From Psychrobacter sp. UBA6766 (GTDB taxonomy: Bacteria; Pseudomonadota; Gammaproteobacteria; Pseudomonadales; Moraxellaceae), in the NCBI RefSeq assembly GCF_002453355.1, contig NZ_DKGQ01000013.1, positions 29,818 to 93,817 on the forward strand: 64,000 bases of DNA, read 5' to 3'. Under the pieces are notes generated by a model, which saw only the letters and a program-made list of their open reading frames with translations, made no database searches and was not told the DNA's origin. A program made the translations under genes and the position numbers. Positions 43,835 through 52,623 of this stretch are shown piece after piece. Position 1 is the stretch's first letter; the number at the start of each line of letters is the position of its first letter.

Positions 43835-46255
43835 CTACTCTGGAAGCTCATAAAGCAGCTTATCAGGTGTGATTGGGAAATCATAAACGCGCACGCCAAC
43901 TGCATTATAAATCGCATTGGCAATAGCCGCCGCCGCGCCCGAAATCGCAGTTTCGCCAATGCCTTTAATATGCATCGGGTTGGTATAAGGATCATCCTCT
44001 TCTACCAATATCACCTCCAATTGCGGCACATCGGCATTGACCGGCACATGATACTCAGCAAGGTCGTGATTACATATTCGACCATCGCGCTTATCGTGGA
44101 TGACTTCCTCCATTAGCGCCGAGCCAATACCGAAGACCATTCCACCGTAACACTGCGAAGTGGCCGTTTTATGATTCAAAATACGACCAGCGGCAAAGGC
44201 GCCGGTCATACGCTTGAGACGAACCTCACCTGTGACTCTATGGACAGCAACTTCCGCGAAGTTTGCTCCAAAAGACGCTTGGCGGTGACTTTTAGCGTTT
44301 TTACCCGGTTTTATTTGACCTTTAGCGCTGATTTTTTGCTCATCGTACTGAGCGACAATATCCACCAAAGCATAAGACTGAAAATTGCTAAAATCGTACT
44401 TTTCTGTAGCAGACTCGGGTAATGCTAAGCCCGTTTTTTCAGAAACTTGGTTCTTTAAGTCGACCGCCTTATCTTTAACGTTTTCTACAGCCGCTTCTGT
44501 CACACTCGGATCATGCTCACCTGCTTGCTTGATTTGACCTTTATCAAATTGAATAGTATCAGGATACAGTCCAACCTTTTCTGCAATCATCTCACGCAAT
44601 TTCTCACAGGCAAGATACACGCCGCTACCAGAGCTCGCCGCCCCTTTACTGCCTCCTGAACCTGAGGCAGGCGGAAAAGCACTATCACCTAACTTCATCT
44701 CGATGTGATCTATCGGTAAGCCAAGCAAATCAGCCGCCACTTGAGATAACACCGTATAAGAGCCAGTACCAATGTCCGTCATATCGGTTTCAATGACGGC
44801 TTTGACGCCAAGCGCTTTTGAATCATCGACTTGCAAGGTCGCGCGAGCTTCAGATTTTTCTAATTGGTTACCGCGAGCGGACGCTGCCATGCCGCATCCT
44901 ATCCACCAATCGCCTTCCAATTGACTGGCAGGTTTGGGGTTTCGCTTATCCCAACCAAATTGCTGAGCGCCTTGTTCTAAGCAAGCAAGCAAGTGACGTG
45001 TTGAAAATGGAATGTCTTGACTGGGATCTTGTTCAGGCTCATTACGGCAGCGCAGTTCAAGTGGATCGATATCCAGCTGCGAAGCCAATTCATCCATCGC
45101 GCATTCGACGGCAATCATACCTACTCCTTCACCGGGCGCGCGCATAGAGCCTGACAGTACATAATTCATATCTACCATCTTATAGCTAACTCGGCGATTC
45201 TCACCGCGATACAGGTAGTGAGTAGACAGCGCCGTTGGTTCAAAAAAGCCTTCTCCCGGCAAGTTACTGCTCGTCGTATCATGAATAAAGGTATTGATAA
45301 TACCGTCTTTATCACAGCCAATGGCGATACGTTGCCGCGTGTTTGAGCGCCTGACCGTCGCTTCCATCACTTGCGGGCGCGTCATATTGATGAGTACCGG
45401 ACGATCAAGCTCTTTTGCCGCAATAGCCGCAGCAATGGATTCGGGCGCAATACCGAGCTTACTACCAAAACCGCCACCGACAAAATAGGAGATTAATTGC
45501 ACCTGATCCTTATTTAGATCCAATGCATCCATGACTTGCTGCTTGCAAGACGCAACTTTTTGGTTGGAGGTGTATAGGATGAGCTTGTCATCTTCCCAGT
45601 ATGCCAAAGTAGCATGCGGCTCCATGGGTGAATTGCTTTGGCTTGGCGTATGATAAAAGCGATCAAGGGTCACCGCTGAATTCGCTAGTCCTTGCTCAGG
45701 ATCGCCATGAACGGCGTTTTTATCAGCGCCTTCTTTCTCATTAATCTCATGCGCGTTTGAAAGCTCTTGCGTAAAATTTAACGCCGCTTTTTCGGTTTCA
45801 TCTTTATAAGTGACATTCAGCGCGTTTGCGCCCTCTGTGGCTGCTTCAAAGGTCTCAGCGACCACCACAGCGATCGGCTGACCATGATAAAAAATCTCGC
45901 TTACGCCTTGGGTTGGTGCCTCGGTCTCACCGCCTTGCTGAGAGTTTCTTAAAAAGTGCTTGGGGTCGGTCACCACTTTAATAATGCCAGGAATGTTATC
46001 TAAAGCACTGCTATCGATATTTTCGACTTGTCCTTTAGCAATCTTTGCGCCAACCAAAACGCCGTAGACTTGATTTTCTCGATAAATCTCTGCCGAATAA
46101 GGCGCCTGGCCGCTGACCTTTAACGAACCATCAACCCGATTGATGGGCTTACCGACCAGATTGCTTGTCGTTCTATCAAAGAGCGAATCGACAGGCTCAT
46201 TCATGGTCATTTTTTTGGTAGGTTCTGATAGAATGACTGAGTCCAATAATGACAT
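43835..46255 (-). CDS. PaoC-like molybdenum-binding subunit of an aldehyde oxidoreductase
   Basis: Large subunit of a three-part XDH-family enzyme, 806 residues, about 70 longer than E. coli PaoC. It starts LVGKPINRVDGSLKVSGQAPYSAE, typical for the family. The Moco-site text includes YFVGGGFGSKLGIAPESIAAAIAAKELDRPV, and the active Glu768 lies in IKGIGETAISG near the C-terminus. A polar, helix-prone insertion (about 578-618, rich in Val, Glu, Lys, Ala) is not expected. No Tat signal. The PaoAB-like partners argue for aldehyde rather than xanthine as substrate. Confidence 0.88.
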   Translation of the reverse strand: MSLLDSVILSEPTKKMTMNEPVDSLFDRTTSNLVGKPINRVDGSLKVSGQAPYSAEIYRENQVYGVLVGAKIAKGQVENIDSSALDNIPGIIKVVTDPKHFLRNSQQGGETEAPTQGVSEIFYHGQPIAVVVAETFEAATEGANALNVTYKDETEKAALNFTQELSNAHEINEKEGADKNAVHGDPEQGLANSAVTLDRFYHTPSQSNSPMEPHATLAYWEDDKLILYTSNQKVASCKQQVMDALDLNKDQVQLISYFVGGGFGSKLGIAPESIAAAIAAKELDRPVLINMTRPQVMEATVRRSNTRQRIAIGCDKDGIINTFIHDTTSSNLPGEGFFEPTALSTHYLYRGENRRVSYKMVDMNYVLSGSMRAPGEGVGMIAVECAMDELASQLDIDPLELRCRNEPEQDPSQDIPFSTRHLLACLEQGAQQFGWDKRNPKPASQLEGDWWIGCGMAASARGNQLEKSEARATLQVDDSKALGVKAVIETDMTDIGTGSYTVLSQVAADLLGLPIDHIEMKLGDSAFPPASGSGGSKGAASSGSGVYLACEKLREMIAEKVGLYPDTIQFDKGQIKQAGEHDPSVTEAAVENVKDKAVDLKNQVSEKTGLALPESATEKYDFSNFQSYALVDIVAQYDEQKISAKGQIKPGKNAKSHRQASFGANFAEVAVHRVTGEVRLKRMTGAFAAGRILNHKTATSQCYGGMVFGIGSALMEEVIHDKRDGRICNHDLAEYHVPVNADVPQLEVILVEEDDPYTNPMHIKGIGETAISGAAAAIANAIYNAVGVRVYDFPITPDKLLYELPE

Positions 46256-46257
46256 GA

Positions 46258-47250
46258 TTATGCTCCCTCGCTCGCTAAGGCGCGCTGAATAACTTGTTTA
46301 AGTAGGCGACGCGTCAGTGGAATTTTAAAATCGTTTTGACCATTGCCTTTGGCCTCTTTTAATAATAAATCTGCGGCCTGATTGATTGTATCGTCATCGC
46401 CCACTGTCCCCGTTAGTAATGCTTCAACGTCCTCATTACGCCAAGGCTTAACCCCAATACCGCCAAATGCCAACCGTACGGTCGCTAAGTTACCCTCATC
46501 ATCCACCTCTATGACAGACGCGCAGGATACTAGGGCAAATGCGTAAGAGGCTCGGTCACGGACTTTGTCATAGGTATGCATGCCTTTAATGGGTGCGGGT
46601 AAAACGACATGGGTGATAAGCTCGCCACTCTCTAAGACATTTTCGATATGCGGCGTGTCTTTTGGCAAACAATAAAAATCTTTGACAGGAATGGCGCGCG
46701 TTGAACCGTCCGCTTTAACGGTCTCAATAACGGCGTCAAGTAATCGCATCGCCACGGCCATGTCAGATGGATGCTGGGCAATACACGCATCACTTGTACC
46801 CAAAATAGCCAGCATGCGGTTTTCCCCATTAATCGCTGGACAGCCTGTTCCGGGCTCGCGTTTGTTACACGGACTGTCGGTTTGATAAAAATAATAACAA
46901 CGCGTGCGCTGCAAAAAGTTGCCACCAGTGGTGGCTTTATTACGCAGCTGACCAGTCGCCCCTGCCAATATAGCGCGAGACAATACTGGATAATTGGCAA
47001 TCACTTCTGGATGCGCGGCCAAATCACTATTGGTCACCAGCGTACCGATTCGTAATCCGCCCTCAGCCGTGGTTTCGACTTGTTCAAGCTTAAGACGGGT
47101 TACATCAACCAATTTGGCTGGGGTTTCAATCTCGAACTTCATTAAATCTAAGAGATTGGTGCCACCAGCGATAAAGAATGCCTGTTTTGGGCTAGCAGCC
47201 GTTGCGGCTTGCTCGGGCGCCTCAGCACGAATGTAGTCAAAGCGTTTCAT
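46258..47250 (-). CDS. PaoB-like FAD and [4Fe-4S] subunit
   Basis: Medium subunit, 330 residues. The FAD-binding motif is FFIAGGTNLLDLMKFE (about 25-40), and LRNKATTGGNFLQRTRC follows. Four cysteines, Cys118, Cys128, Cys137 and probably Cys156, form the extra cluster site found in PaoB (RTRCYYFYQTDSPCNKREPG) and absent from ordinary xanthine dehydrogenase FAD subunits. This supports the aldehyde oxidoreductase reading. Its stop lies 2 bases from the paoC-like start and its own ATG overlaps the paoA-like stop. Confidence 0.9.
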   Translation of the reverse strand: MKRFDYIRAEAPEQAATAASPKQAFFIAGGTNLLDLMKFEIETPAKLVDVTRLKLEQVETTAEGGLRIGTLVTNSDLAAHPEVIANYPVLSRAILAGATGQLRNKATTGGNFLQRTRCYYFYQTDSPCNKREPGTGCPAINGENRMLAILGTSDACIAQHPSDMAVAMRLLDAVIETVKADGSTRAIPVKDFYCLPKDTPHIENVLESGELITHVVLPAPIKGMHTYDKVRDRASYAFALVSCASVIEVDDEGNLATVRLAFGGIGVKPWRNEDVEALLTGTVGDDDTINQAADLLLKEAKGNGQNDFKIPLTRRLLKQVIQRALASEGA

Positions 47251-47936
47251 GAGCGACCTCCTACTTGCGCGGAATGGTTTTTATTTTGCGACGGCTTGTT
47301 TTGGGAAGGCCTGTTTTTTGAAGGCTTGCTAAGCTGAGTTTCACTGGGCGGCGGTGACCAAATTCCTGAAACGCTTGCGACATCTGAACCTTTTGTGAGG
47401 GGATTCTTAGAAGCAGCTTTATCTTTTATCTCGTTTTCTAACACCTGCGAGATGGCATTGACGATATTTGGATAAGCAGAGCAGCGACAAATATTACCGC
47501 TCATGCGCTCAGCGATTTCTTGAACCAGCAAGCCATCAGGATTTTGTAAATCAGTGGTCACATAGCTTGGCCAGTTTTGCTTTATTTCTTCTATCAAAGC
47601 AGTCGCCGAACAAATTTGCCCCGGCGTACAGTAACCGCACTGAAACGCATCATGATCTTTAAAGGCTTGTTGTAAATCTGATAGCGACTCAGGCAAGCCA
47701 ATGCCTTCAATTGTCGTAATCTCATCACCGTCATGCATGACAGCAAGGGTCAGACAAGAATTGACGCGTCTACCATTAATGAGCATGGTACAAGCGCCGC
47801 ATTGACCGTGGTCGCAGCCTTTTTTGGGTCCTGTAATTTGTAAGTGTTGGCGGCAGACATCAAGCAATGTCGTGCGCGGATCCAGATTATCGAGCTGATA
47901 ATCCTGCTGATTAATCTTTAACGTCAAGGTAGACAT
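47247..47936 (-). CDS. PaoA-like [2Fe-2S] subunit
   Basis: Small electron-transfer subunit. Starting at ATG 47936 (upstream GAGAAG) gives 229 residues; an ATG at 48008 would add 24 residues unlike a Tat signal. Plant-type cluster cysteines are 41, 46, 49 and 61 (GCDHGQCGACTML), and the second cluster uses 100, 103, 150 and 152 (QCGYC, NICRCSAYPN). Unlike exported E. coli PaoA there is no twin-arginine leader, so a cytoplasmic enzyme is likely. A disordered tail (170-229) repeats SQNK/SKN elements. Confidence 0.9.
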   Translation of the reverse strand: MSTLTLKINQQDYQLDNLDPRTTLLDVCRQHLQITGPKKGCDHGQCGACTMLINGRRVNSCLTLAVMHDGDEITTIEGIGLPESLSDLQQAFKDHDAFQCGYCTPGQICSATALIEEIKQNWPSYVTTDLQNPDGLLVQEIAERMSGNICRCSAYPNIVNAISQVLENEIKDKAASKNPLTKGSDVASVSGIWSPPPSETQLSKPSKNRPSQNKPSQNKNHSAQVGGRS

Positions 47937-48276
47937 GCTGGCTTCTCGCTGGCAGTTGATCATAAAAGGATGTTTGTGAACGCTCTTGATCAGCGTCAAT
48001 CGATTCATTATGGCTTATCAAAAACGCTGCTTTGTTTTCACTTTGTAGTCATTGCAGTGTAGTTTTTTAACCAAAATTAGGTCTTCCAAGCTGTATTTTG
48101 AATATTTCCGACAGTAATTTGAGATTCGTTTTTCGGACACGTTTTATTGTTAACTGAGCGCACGTTGTAATCGCTCTTTGTTTATCCTAGTATTGATAAA
48201 AAGGCATGTCTTTATTTGCCACATAAAATAACAGACAGCTCAGCCAAAATATAAATCATAACTTAGGTAAAAAATC
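47937..48276. other. divergent control region of the paoABC-like operon
   Basis: About 340 bases between the PaoA-like start and the FrnE-like gene. It should hold both promoters. Contains short A/T-rich stretches and a TTTTCGG/ACACG motif but no clear operator. The 24-codon extension of the PaoA frame to ATG 48008 falls here and I treat it as noncoding. Confidence 0.4.
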
Positions 48277-48936
48277 ATGAAAAATTCGAAAAAACCACTG
48301 CGTATAGACATTGTCTCCGATGTCGTTTGTCCTTGGTGTGTTGTCGGCTATAAACAGTTGGCACAAGCGCTTGAACAAACCGACACACCTCATGAGATTC
48401 ATTGGCATCCGTTTGAGTTAAACCCAAACATGCCAAGTACTGGCCAAAACATGCGTGAACATATCACAGAAAAATATGGTTCAAGTAAAGAAGAGTCTGA
48501 TTCGAGCCGCGCCAGAATCACGGAAGCAGGCGCAGAGGTTGGTTTTGAGTTTAACTTTAATGATGAACTTCGGATGCACAATACCTTTAATCTGCATCAG
48601 TTGTTGCATTGGGCAGATCAACAACAGCCAAGCGTTGCGCATGATTTAAAGCAAGCCTTATTTACCGCTCACTTTACTGATGGTCGCAATCTTTCTGACG
48701 ATGCCGTTTTGGCTGATATTGCCGCCGAGGTTGGGTTAAATCGTAAGGAAGCGCTAGCAGTTTTAGAGGATCAACGTTTTGCTAAAGAAGTTCGCGCAGA
48801 GGAGCAACATTGGCAACAGCAAGGTATTCAAAGCGTGCCAGCCATTATTTTTAATGAGCGTCATTTGGTCAGCGGCGCACAAGGCGTCGACAACTACGTC
48901 AATATTTTAGAGCAATTGGCCAACATGCAAGAATGA
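48277..48936 (+). CDS. FrnE-like DsbA-family oxidoreductase
   Basis: Thioredoxin-fold protein of 219 residues with active site CPWC at 18-21 in DIVSDVVCPWCVVGYKQLA, the start typical of FrnE/2-hydroxychromene-2-carboxylate isomerase relatives. No signal peptide, so cytoplasmic. GIQSVPAIIFNERHLVSGAQG near the C-terminus is the cis-Pro loop region. FrnE proteins are linked to oxidative stress and to glutathione-related reactions. It is 29 bases before a DUF2164 gene. Confidence 0.9.
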   Translation: MKNSKKPLRIDIVSDVVCPWCVVGYKQLAQALEQTDTPHEIHWHPFELNPNMPSTGQNMREHITEKYGSSKEESDSSRARITEAGAEVGFEFNFNDELRMHNTFNLHQLLHWADQQQPSVAHDLKQALFTAHFTDGRNLSDDAVLADIAAEVGLNRKEALAVLEDQRFAKEVRAEEQHWQQQGIQSVPAIIFNERHLVSGAQGVDNYVNILEQLANMQE

Positions 48937-48965
48937 ATAGAACTTTGCTAATAGGATTATAATCA

Positions 48966-49214
48966 ATGAGTAAAGATAAATTGCTGACGCTGTCAGATGA
49001 AGCAGAAACCTTGGTGTTGGATGAATTGCGGGATTATATGAATGATGAATTCGATGTCGATATTGGTAACTTGCCTGCAAAGTTTTTATTAGATTTTATC
49101 ATCGAAACCATCGGACCGCATTTATACAATCAAATGATTGATGATAATGAGCCTTGGTTATACGATAGATTTACTGCTATCTTAGAAGATATGCACAGTT
49201 TTAAAAAAGACTAA
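48966..49214 (+). CDS. DUF2164 family small protein
   Basis: An 82-residue acidic protein. LRDYMNDEFDVDIGNLPAKFLLDFIIETIGPHLYNQMIDD is the DUF2164 pattern. No known function. Follows the FrnE-like gene and precedes a strong terminator, so both probably form one transcript. Confidence 0.88.
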   Translation: MSKDKLLTLSDEAETLVLDELRDYMNDEFDVDIGNLPAKFLLDFIIETIGPHLYNQMIDDNEPWLYDRFTAILEDMHSFKKD

Positions 49215-49227
49215 AAGATAAGTCACA

Positions 49228-49271
49228 AAAAATGCCGCTCCCTTATAGTATCAGCTAAGAGCGGCATTTTT
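49228..49271. terminator. strong bidirectional terminator
   Basis: AAAAATGCCGCTC (49228-49240) pairs exactly with GAGCGGCATTTTT (49259-49271). It separates the plus-strand DUF2164 gene from the convergent alcohol dehydrogenase gene. Confidence 0.92.
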
Positions 49272-49316
49272 AGTTCAAAACTTGATATTTTATAGCGTTA
49301 ATATTTTGCCTCAGTC

Positions 49317-50447
49317 TTACTCGGCAAAATGTACCACCGAGCGAATACTCTCGCCTTTATGCATCAAATCAAAGGCTTCATTGATGTCTCCTAATGGCAT
49401 GGTGTGAGTAATAAAGTCTTGAAGTGGAATCTCACCAGCCAGATAGCGCTCGACGTAGCCTGGCAGCTCTGAGCGACCTTTAACACCGCCAAACGCTGAT
49501 CCTTTCCAAACGCGACCAGTCACTAGCTGGAACGGACGAGTTGAGATTTCTTTGCCAGCGCCTGCCACACCAATGATGACCGACTCGCCCCAACCTTTAT
49601 GGCAGCATTCAAGCGCTGAGCGCATGACATCGACGTTACCGATACATTCAAACGAATAATCAACACCACCATCGGTCAATTCAACGATGACGTCCTGAAT
49701 CGGCTTGTCATAATTTTTTGGATTGATGCAGTCGGTTGCGCCAAGCTTTTTGGCCAGCTCAAACTTACTCTCATTGATATCAATAGCAATGATGCGACTG
49801 GCTTTAGCCATTTGGGCACCAATAATTGCTGACAGTCCAATGCCGCCGAGACCAAAGATAGCAACCGTTGCGCCCTCTTCGACTTTCGCCGTATTCATCA
49901 CTGCGCCCATTCCCGTGGTCACGCCGCAACCAAGTAAGCAAACTTCTTCTAGTGGCGCTTCTTTATTCACCTTTGCTAAAGAAATCTCTGGTAACACCGT
50001 ATATTCAGAAAAGGTTGAGCAGCCCATGTAATGATAAATTGGCTCACCGTCTTTGTAAAAACGCGTGGTTCCGTCTGGCATTAGTCCTTTACCTTGGGTC
50101 TCGCGAACTGCCGAGCAGAGGTTAGTCTTGCCAGAACGGCACATTTTACAGACGCCGCATTCTGCCGTGTATAACGGAATGACATGATCACCAACTTGAA
50201 CGCTGGTGACGCCTTCACCGACTTGCTCAACGATACCGCCGCCCTCATGGCCTAAAATCGCTGGGAAGACGCCTTCTGGGTCTTCACCAGATAAAGTAAA
50301 CGCATCGGTATGACAAACGCCGCTAGCGACGATTTTTACCAGCACTTCGCCTTTTTTTGGCAACATCACATCCACTTCTTCGATAGATAATGGCTGATTT
50401 GGCCCCCATGCGATGGCGGCTTTGGATTTGATAAATTTATCTGACAT
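49317..50447 (-). CDS. S-(hydroxymethyl)glutathione dehydrogenase / class III alcohol dehydrogenase
   Basis: Zinc enzyme that oxidises the glutathione-formaldehyde adduct, 376 residues. Catalytic zinc ligands: Cys45 in SGVCHTDA and His67 in GHEGGG; structural zinc Cys97, 100, 103, 111 (CGVCKMCRSGKTNLC). Rossmann motif: VAIFGLGGIGLSAIIGAQMAKASRIIAIDI. The C-terminal region has GRVWKGSAFGGVKGRSELP. No frmB-like S-formylglutathione hydrolase gene follows. The LysR gene diverges 200 bases upstream and may regulate it. Confidence 0.95.
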   Translation of the reverse strand: MSDKFIKSKAAIAWGPNQPLSIEEVDVMLPKKGEVLVKIVASGVCHTDAFTLSGEDPEGVFPAILGHEGGGIVEQVGEGVTSVQVGDHVIPLYTAECGVCKMCRSGKTNLCSAVRETQGKGLMPDGTTRFYKDGEPIYHYMGCSTFSEYTVLPEISLAKVNKEAPLEEVCLLGCGVTTGMGAVMNTAKVEEGATVAIFGLGGIGLSAIIGAQMAKASRIIAIDINESKFELAKKLGATDCINPKNYDKPIQDVIVELTDGGVDYSFECIGNVDVMRSALECCHKGWGESVIIGVAGAGKEISTRPFQLVTGRVWKGSAFGGVKGRSELPGYVERYLAGEIPLQDFITHTMPLGDINEAFDLMHKGESIRSVVHFAE

Positions 50448-50656
50448 AGTATTTTCTCTTTTAATAAGTTGTATCTTCGATCAAGCTCAGACCAATTTAG
50501 CTTATAGCGCTTGTTTGATAGAGGCAAGCGCTAGTTTGAGCAGTCTATATTTGACCTGTCTGTAAAGCATTAATTTTATAATTACTATTATAGTTATTTC
50601 TGCTGTGATAACAATATGCTATATTTGCAAATATCTTTTTCACAGTGGTAATAATC

Positions 50657-51535
50657 ATGCGCTGGGATGGTATTAGCGAATTCGTTTATGTGGCAGAATA
50701 CGAAAGTTTTACGCGGGCGGCAAAGGAGCTGAGCATTTCTACCGCGCAGGTCAGTCGGCAGATAAGCGCTTTAGAGCAGCGGCTTAACATTAAACTGCTG
50801 TATCGTACGACGCGTAAGGTGTCGCTAACAGAAGAAGGCCGCGTATTTTATCAGCATTGCCGCGGCGTCCTCGATGGTTTGGACGCTGCTGAGCAAGCGG
50901 TGAGCAATTTACAATCAAAACCGCAAGGTAGGATTAAACTGACCGCGCCTGTGACCTATGGTGAGCAGCAATTATTGCCCCTTATTAATGATTTTATGGT
51001 GCAGTACCGCGATATCGAAGTGACGGCATTTTTGAGCAATCAAAAACTTGACTTGATAGAAGGTAGTTATGATTTGGCGATTCGGATTGGCAAGTTAAGC
51101 GACTCAACGATGATGGCAAAAAAGCTGAGCCGCCGTACCAATTTTGTCTGCGCCGCGCCCGCTTATCTCGAGAAATATGGCATACCATCTTCCCTAGCTG
51201 ATTTGAAACAACATAACTGCTTACTTGGCACGCGTGATTACTGGCACTTTATAGAAGACAGCGGCAACGTTGATACAGAAAAAAATCTGCGTGTTTCTGG
51301 TAGCGTGCAATATAACAGTGGTCACAGCTTAGTCGATGCCGCGCTAAAAGGCTTGGGTATCGTGCAGCTGCCCGATTACTACGTACAAAAACATCTAGCG
51401 TCTGGTGCACTGGTGAGCGTATTGGACAATTATAGAGAGCCTGAGGAAGGTATTTGGGCGATTTATCCGCACAATCGTCATTTATCGCCAAAGATTAGAT
51501 TGTTGGTGGATTACTTAGCAGAGCGCTTAGCTTAG
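50657..51535 (+). CDS. LysR-family transcriptional regulator
   Basis: Regulator with an N-terminal helix-turn-helix (about 1-60: DGISEFVYVAEYESFTRAAKELSISTAQVSRQISALEQRLNIKLLYRTTRKVSLTEEG) and a C-terminal effector domain starting GRIKLTAPVTYGEQQLLPLI. Start chosen at ATG 50657 (292 residues), since the LysR fold starts there; a GTG at 50645 is the alternative. Divergent from the class III alcohol dehydrogenase with a 200-base gap, so it probably regulates that gene and/or itself. Effector unknown; domain content is close to the CrgA/AaeR-like group. Confidence 0.92.
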   Translation: MRWDGISEFVYVAEYESFTRAAKELSISTAQVSRQISALEQRLNIKLLYRTTRKVSLTEEGRVFYQHCRGVLDGLDAAEQAVSNLQSKPQGRIKLTAPVTYGEQQLLPLINDFMVQYRDIEVTAFLSNQKLDLIEGSYDLAIRIGKLSDSTMMAKKLSRRTNFVCAAPAYLEKYGIPSSLADLKQHNCLLGTRDYWHFIEDSGNVDTEKNLRVSGSVQYNSGHSLVDAALKGLGIVQLPDYYVQKHLASGALVSVLDNYREPEEGIWAIYPHNRHLSPKIRLLVDYLAERLA

Positions 51536-51597
51536 TAGCGTTTTGGAGTGTTGATTTAGAATAACGGCCGCTCATGATTATACATTTAATAAAAATA

Positions 51598-51888
51598 CTA
51601 TTTCGAAGACTGAGACCTTGCTACTTGGTCATTTAACTCCGCCTTTAACTTTTTTGCGCATTCGATAATTTTCTTGCGATCGGCAGGGATGGCGCCGTAC
51701 TCAAGCGCGGTTTCGCGCATTTGCACCGTGACATCATAATGCGGATAACTGGCATTTCGATGAAATAAACGCTTATCTACCTCAATCAGTGCGGCAAACT
51801 CATGCAGCTCTTGTAAAGAATCGGCGAGCATATGGCACCACTTATAGCCTTTAAATTCTATTTGCATAAAATCTACGTAAATTGCCAT
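51598..51888 (-). CDS. DUF4031 family protein
   Basis: A 96-residue cytoplasmic protein. MAIYVDFMQIEFKGYKWCHMLADSLQELHEFAALI fits the DUF4031 start, and the HYDVTVQMRETALEYGAI-type region with RKKIIECAKKL is at the end. No known function. Stands alone between the LysR gene and the PACE pump. Confidence 0.85.
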   Translation of the reverse strand: MAIYVDFMQIEFKGYKWCHMLADSLQELHEFAALIEVDKRLFHRNASYPHYDVTVQMRETALEYGAIPADRKKIIECAKKLKAELNDQVARSQSSK

Positions 51889-52058
51889 ATTACTGCACTC
51901 CTTATATTTCTACCTTTTGCTTTGATATTTATCCGCTTTAGCACAATATTCTAAGTCTCTAACTGTAACGCATTTGCTGCGCGCCAATCCATTTAGCCTT
52001 AGTAAATGAAGCTTGCTAAGTTGGCAGCATCTATCAATGCTGTTTTAGGCATAAATGT

Positions 52059-52478
52059 CTAACTGCTTGTAGGAATAGGAAACACTTTGTCATAAATCCA
52101 ATTATAAACAAAGGCATATACCAGATAAAAGGTCGCCATTGCGATATCCATTTTAAAGGCTTCCCAAAGGCTGATATCCAAATACCAAGCGATAGCAGGT
52201 AAAAACAGCAGAAGTAGTCCACCTTCAAACAGCACCGCATGAAGCACACGTATCGCTACGGTCTTTTGCACGGCGCCGCGCATCTTAAGCATCGCATGGT
52301 CAAACAACAGGTTATAAAAGTAGTTCCAAAATGTGGCGACGATAGAGCCAGCTAAAGCCATAACGCCCATGAGATGTAGCTCAAAACCAAAGACTAAGCT
52401 TGCTAGTGGGGCAAAGATAAGTAGACCTATAATCTCAAACCCTAAGGCGTGACGAATTCGGTCTTTTTTATTACGCAT
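52059..52478 (-). CDS. PACE-family (AceI-like) chlorhexidine/diamine efflux protein
   Basis: Small multidrug transporter, 139 residues in four helices, likely dimeric, exporting biocides such as chlorhexidine or natural short-chain diamines by proton exchange. Family landmarks: RIRHALGFEIIGLLIFAPLAS with the essential Glu15 in the first helix, FWNYFYNLLFDHAML in the loop, and the second repeat VLHAVLFEGGLLL. The C-terminal YNWIYDKVFP is also typical. Regulation not visible. Confidence 0.93.
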   Translation of the reverse strand: MRNKKDRIRHALGFEIIGLLIFAPLASLVFGFELHLMGVMALAGSIVATFWNYFYNLLFDHAMLKMRGAVQKTVAIRVLHAVLFEGGLLLLFLPAIAWYLDISLWEAFKMDIAMATFYLVYAFVYNWIYDKVFPIPTSS

Positions 52479-52623
52479 GAAACTTCCTAATTGGTTTATC
52501 TATCACTTTACTTTTTCTCTTCAACTGTTTTAATGCTTGAATCATCCACGTGCCGTTATTCTCTAGTTTTACTAGAGCATGTCCTCAATTCAATCAATAA
52601 ATATCTAATCAGGCTAAAAGTAA

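Noticed and set aside
43835..47936. Xanthine dehydrogenase linked to the urate genes
   Set aside because: The FAD subunit has the extra cluster cysteines of PaoB and the set resembles PaoABC; it lies 20 kb from the urate genes and shares no operator with them.
47937..48008. 24-residue N-terminal extension of the PaoA-like protein as an export signal
   Set aside because: It has no twin-arginine motif or hydrophobic core, and a better start with a ribosome site exists at 47936.
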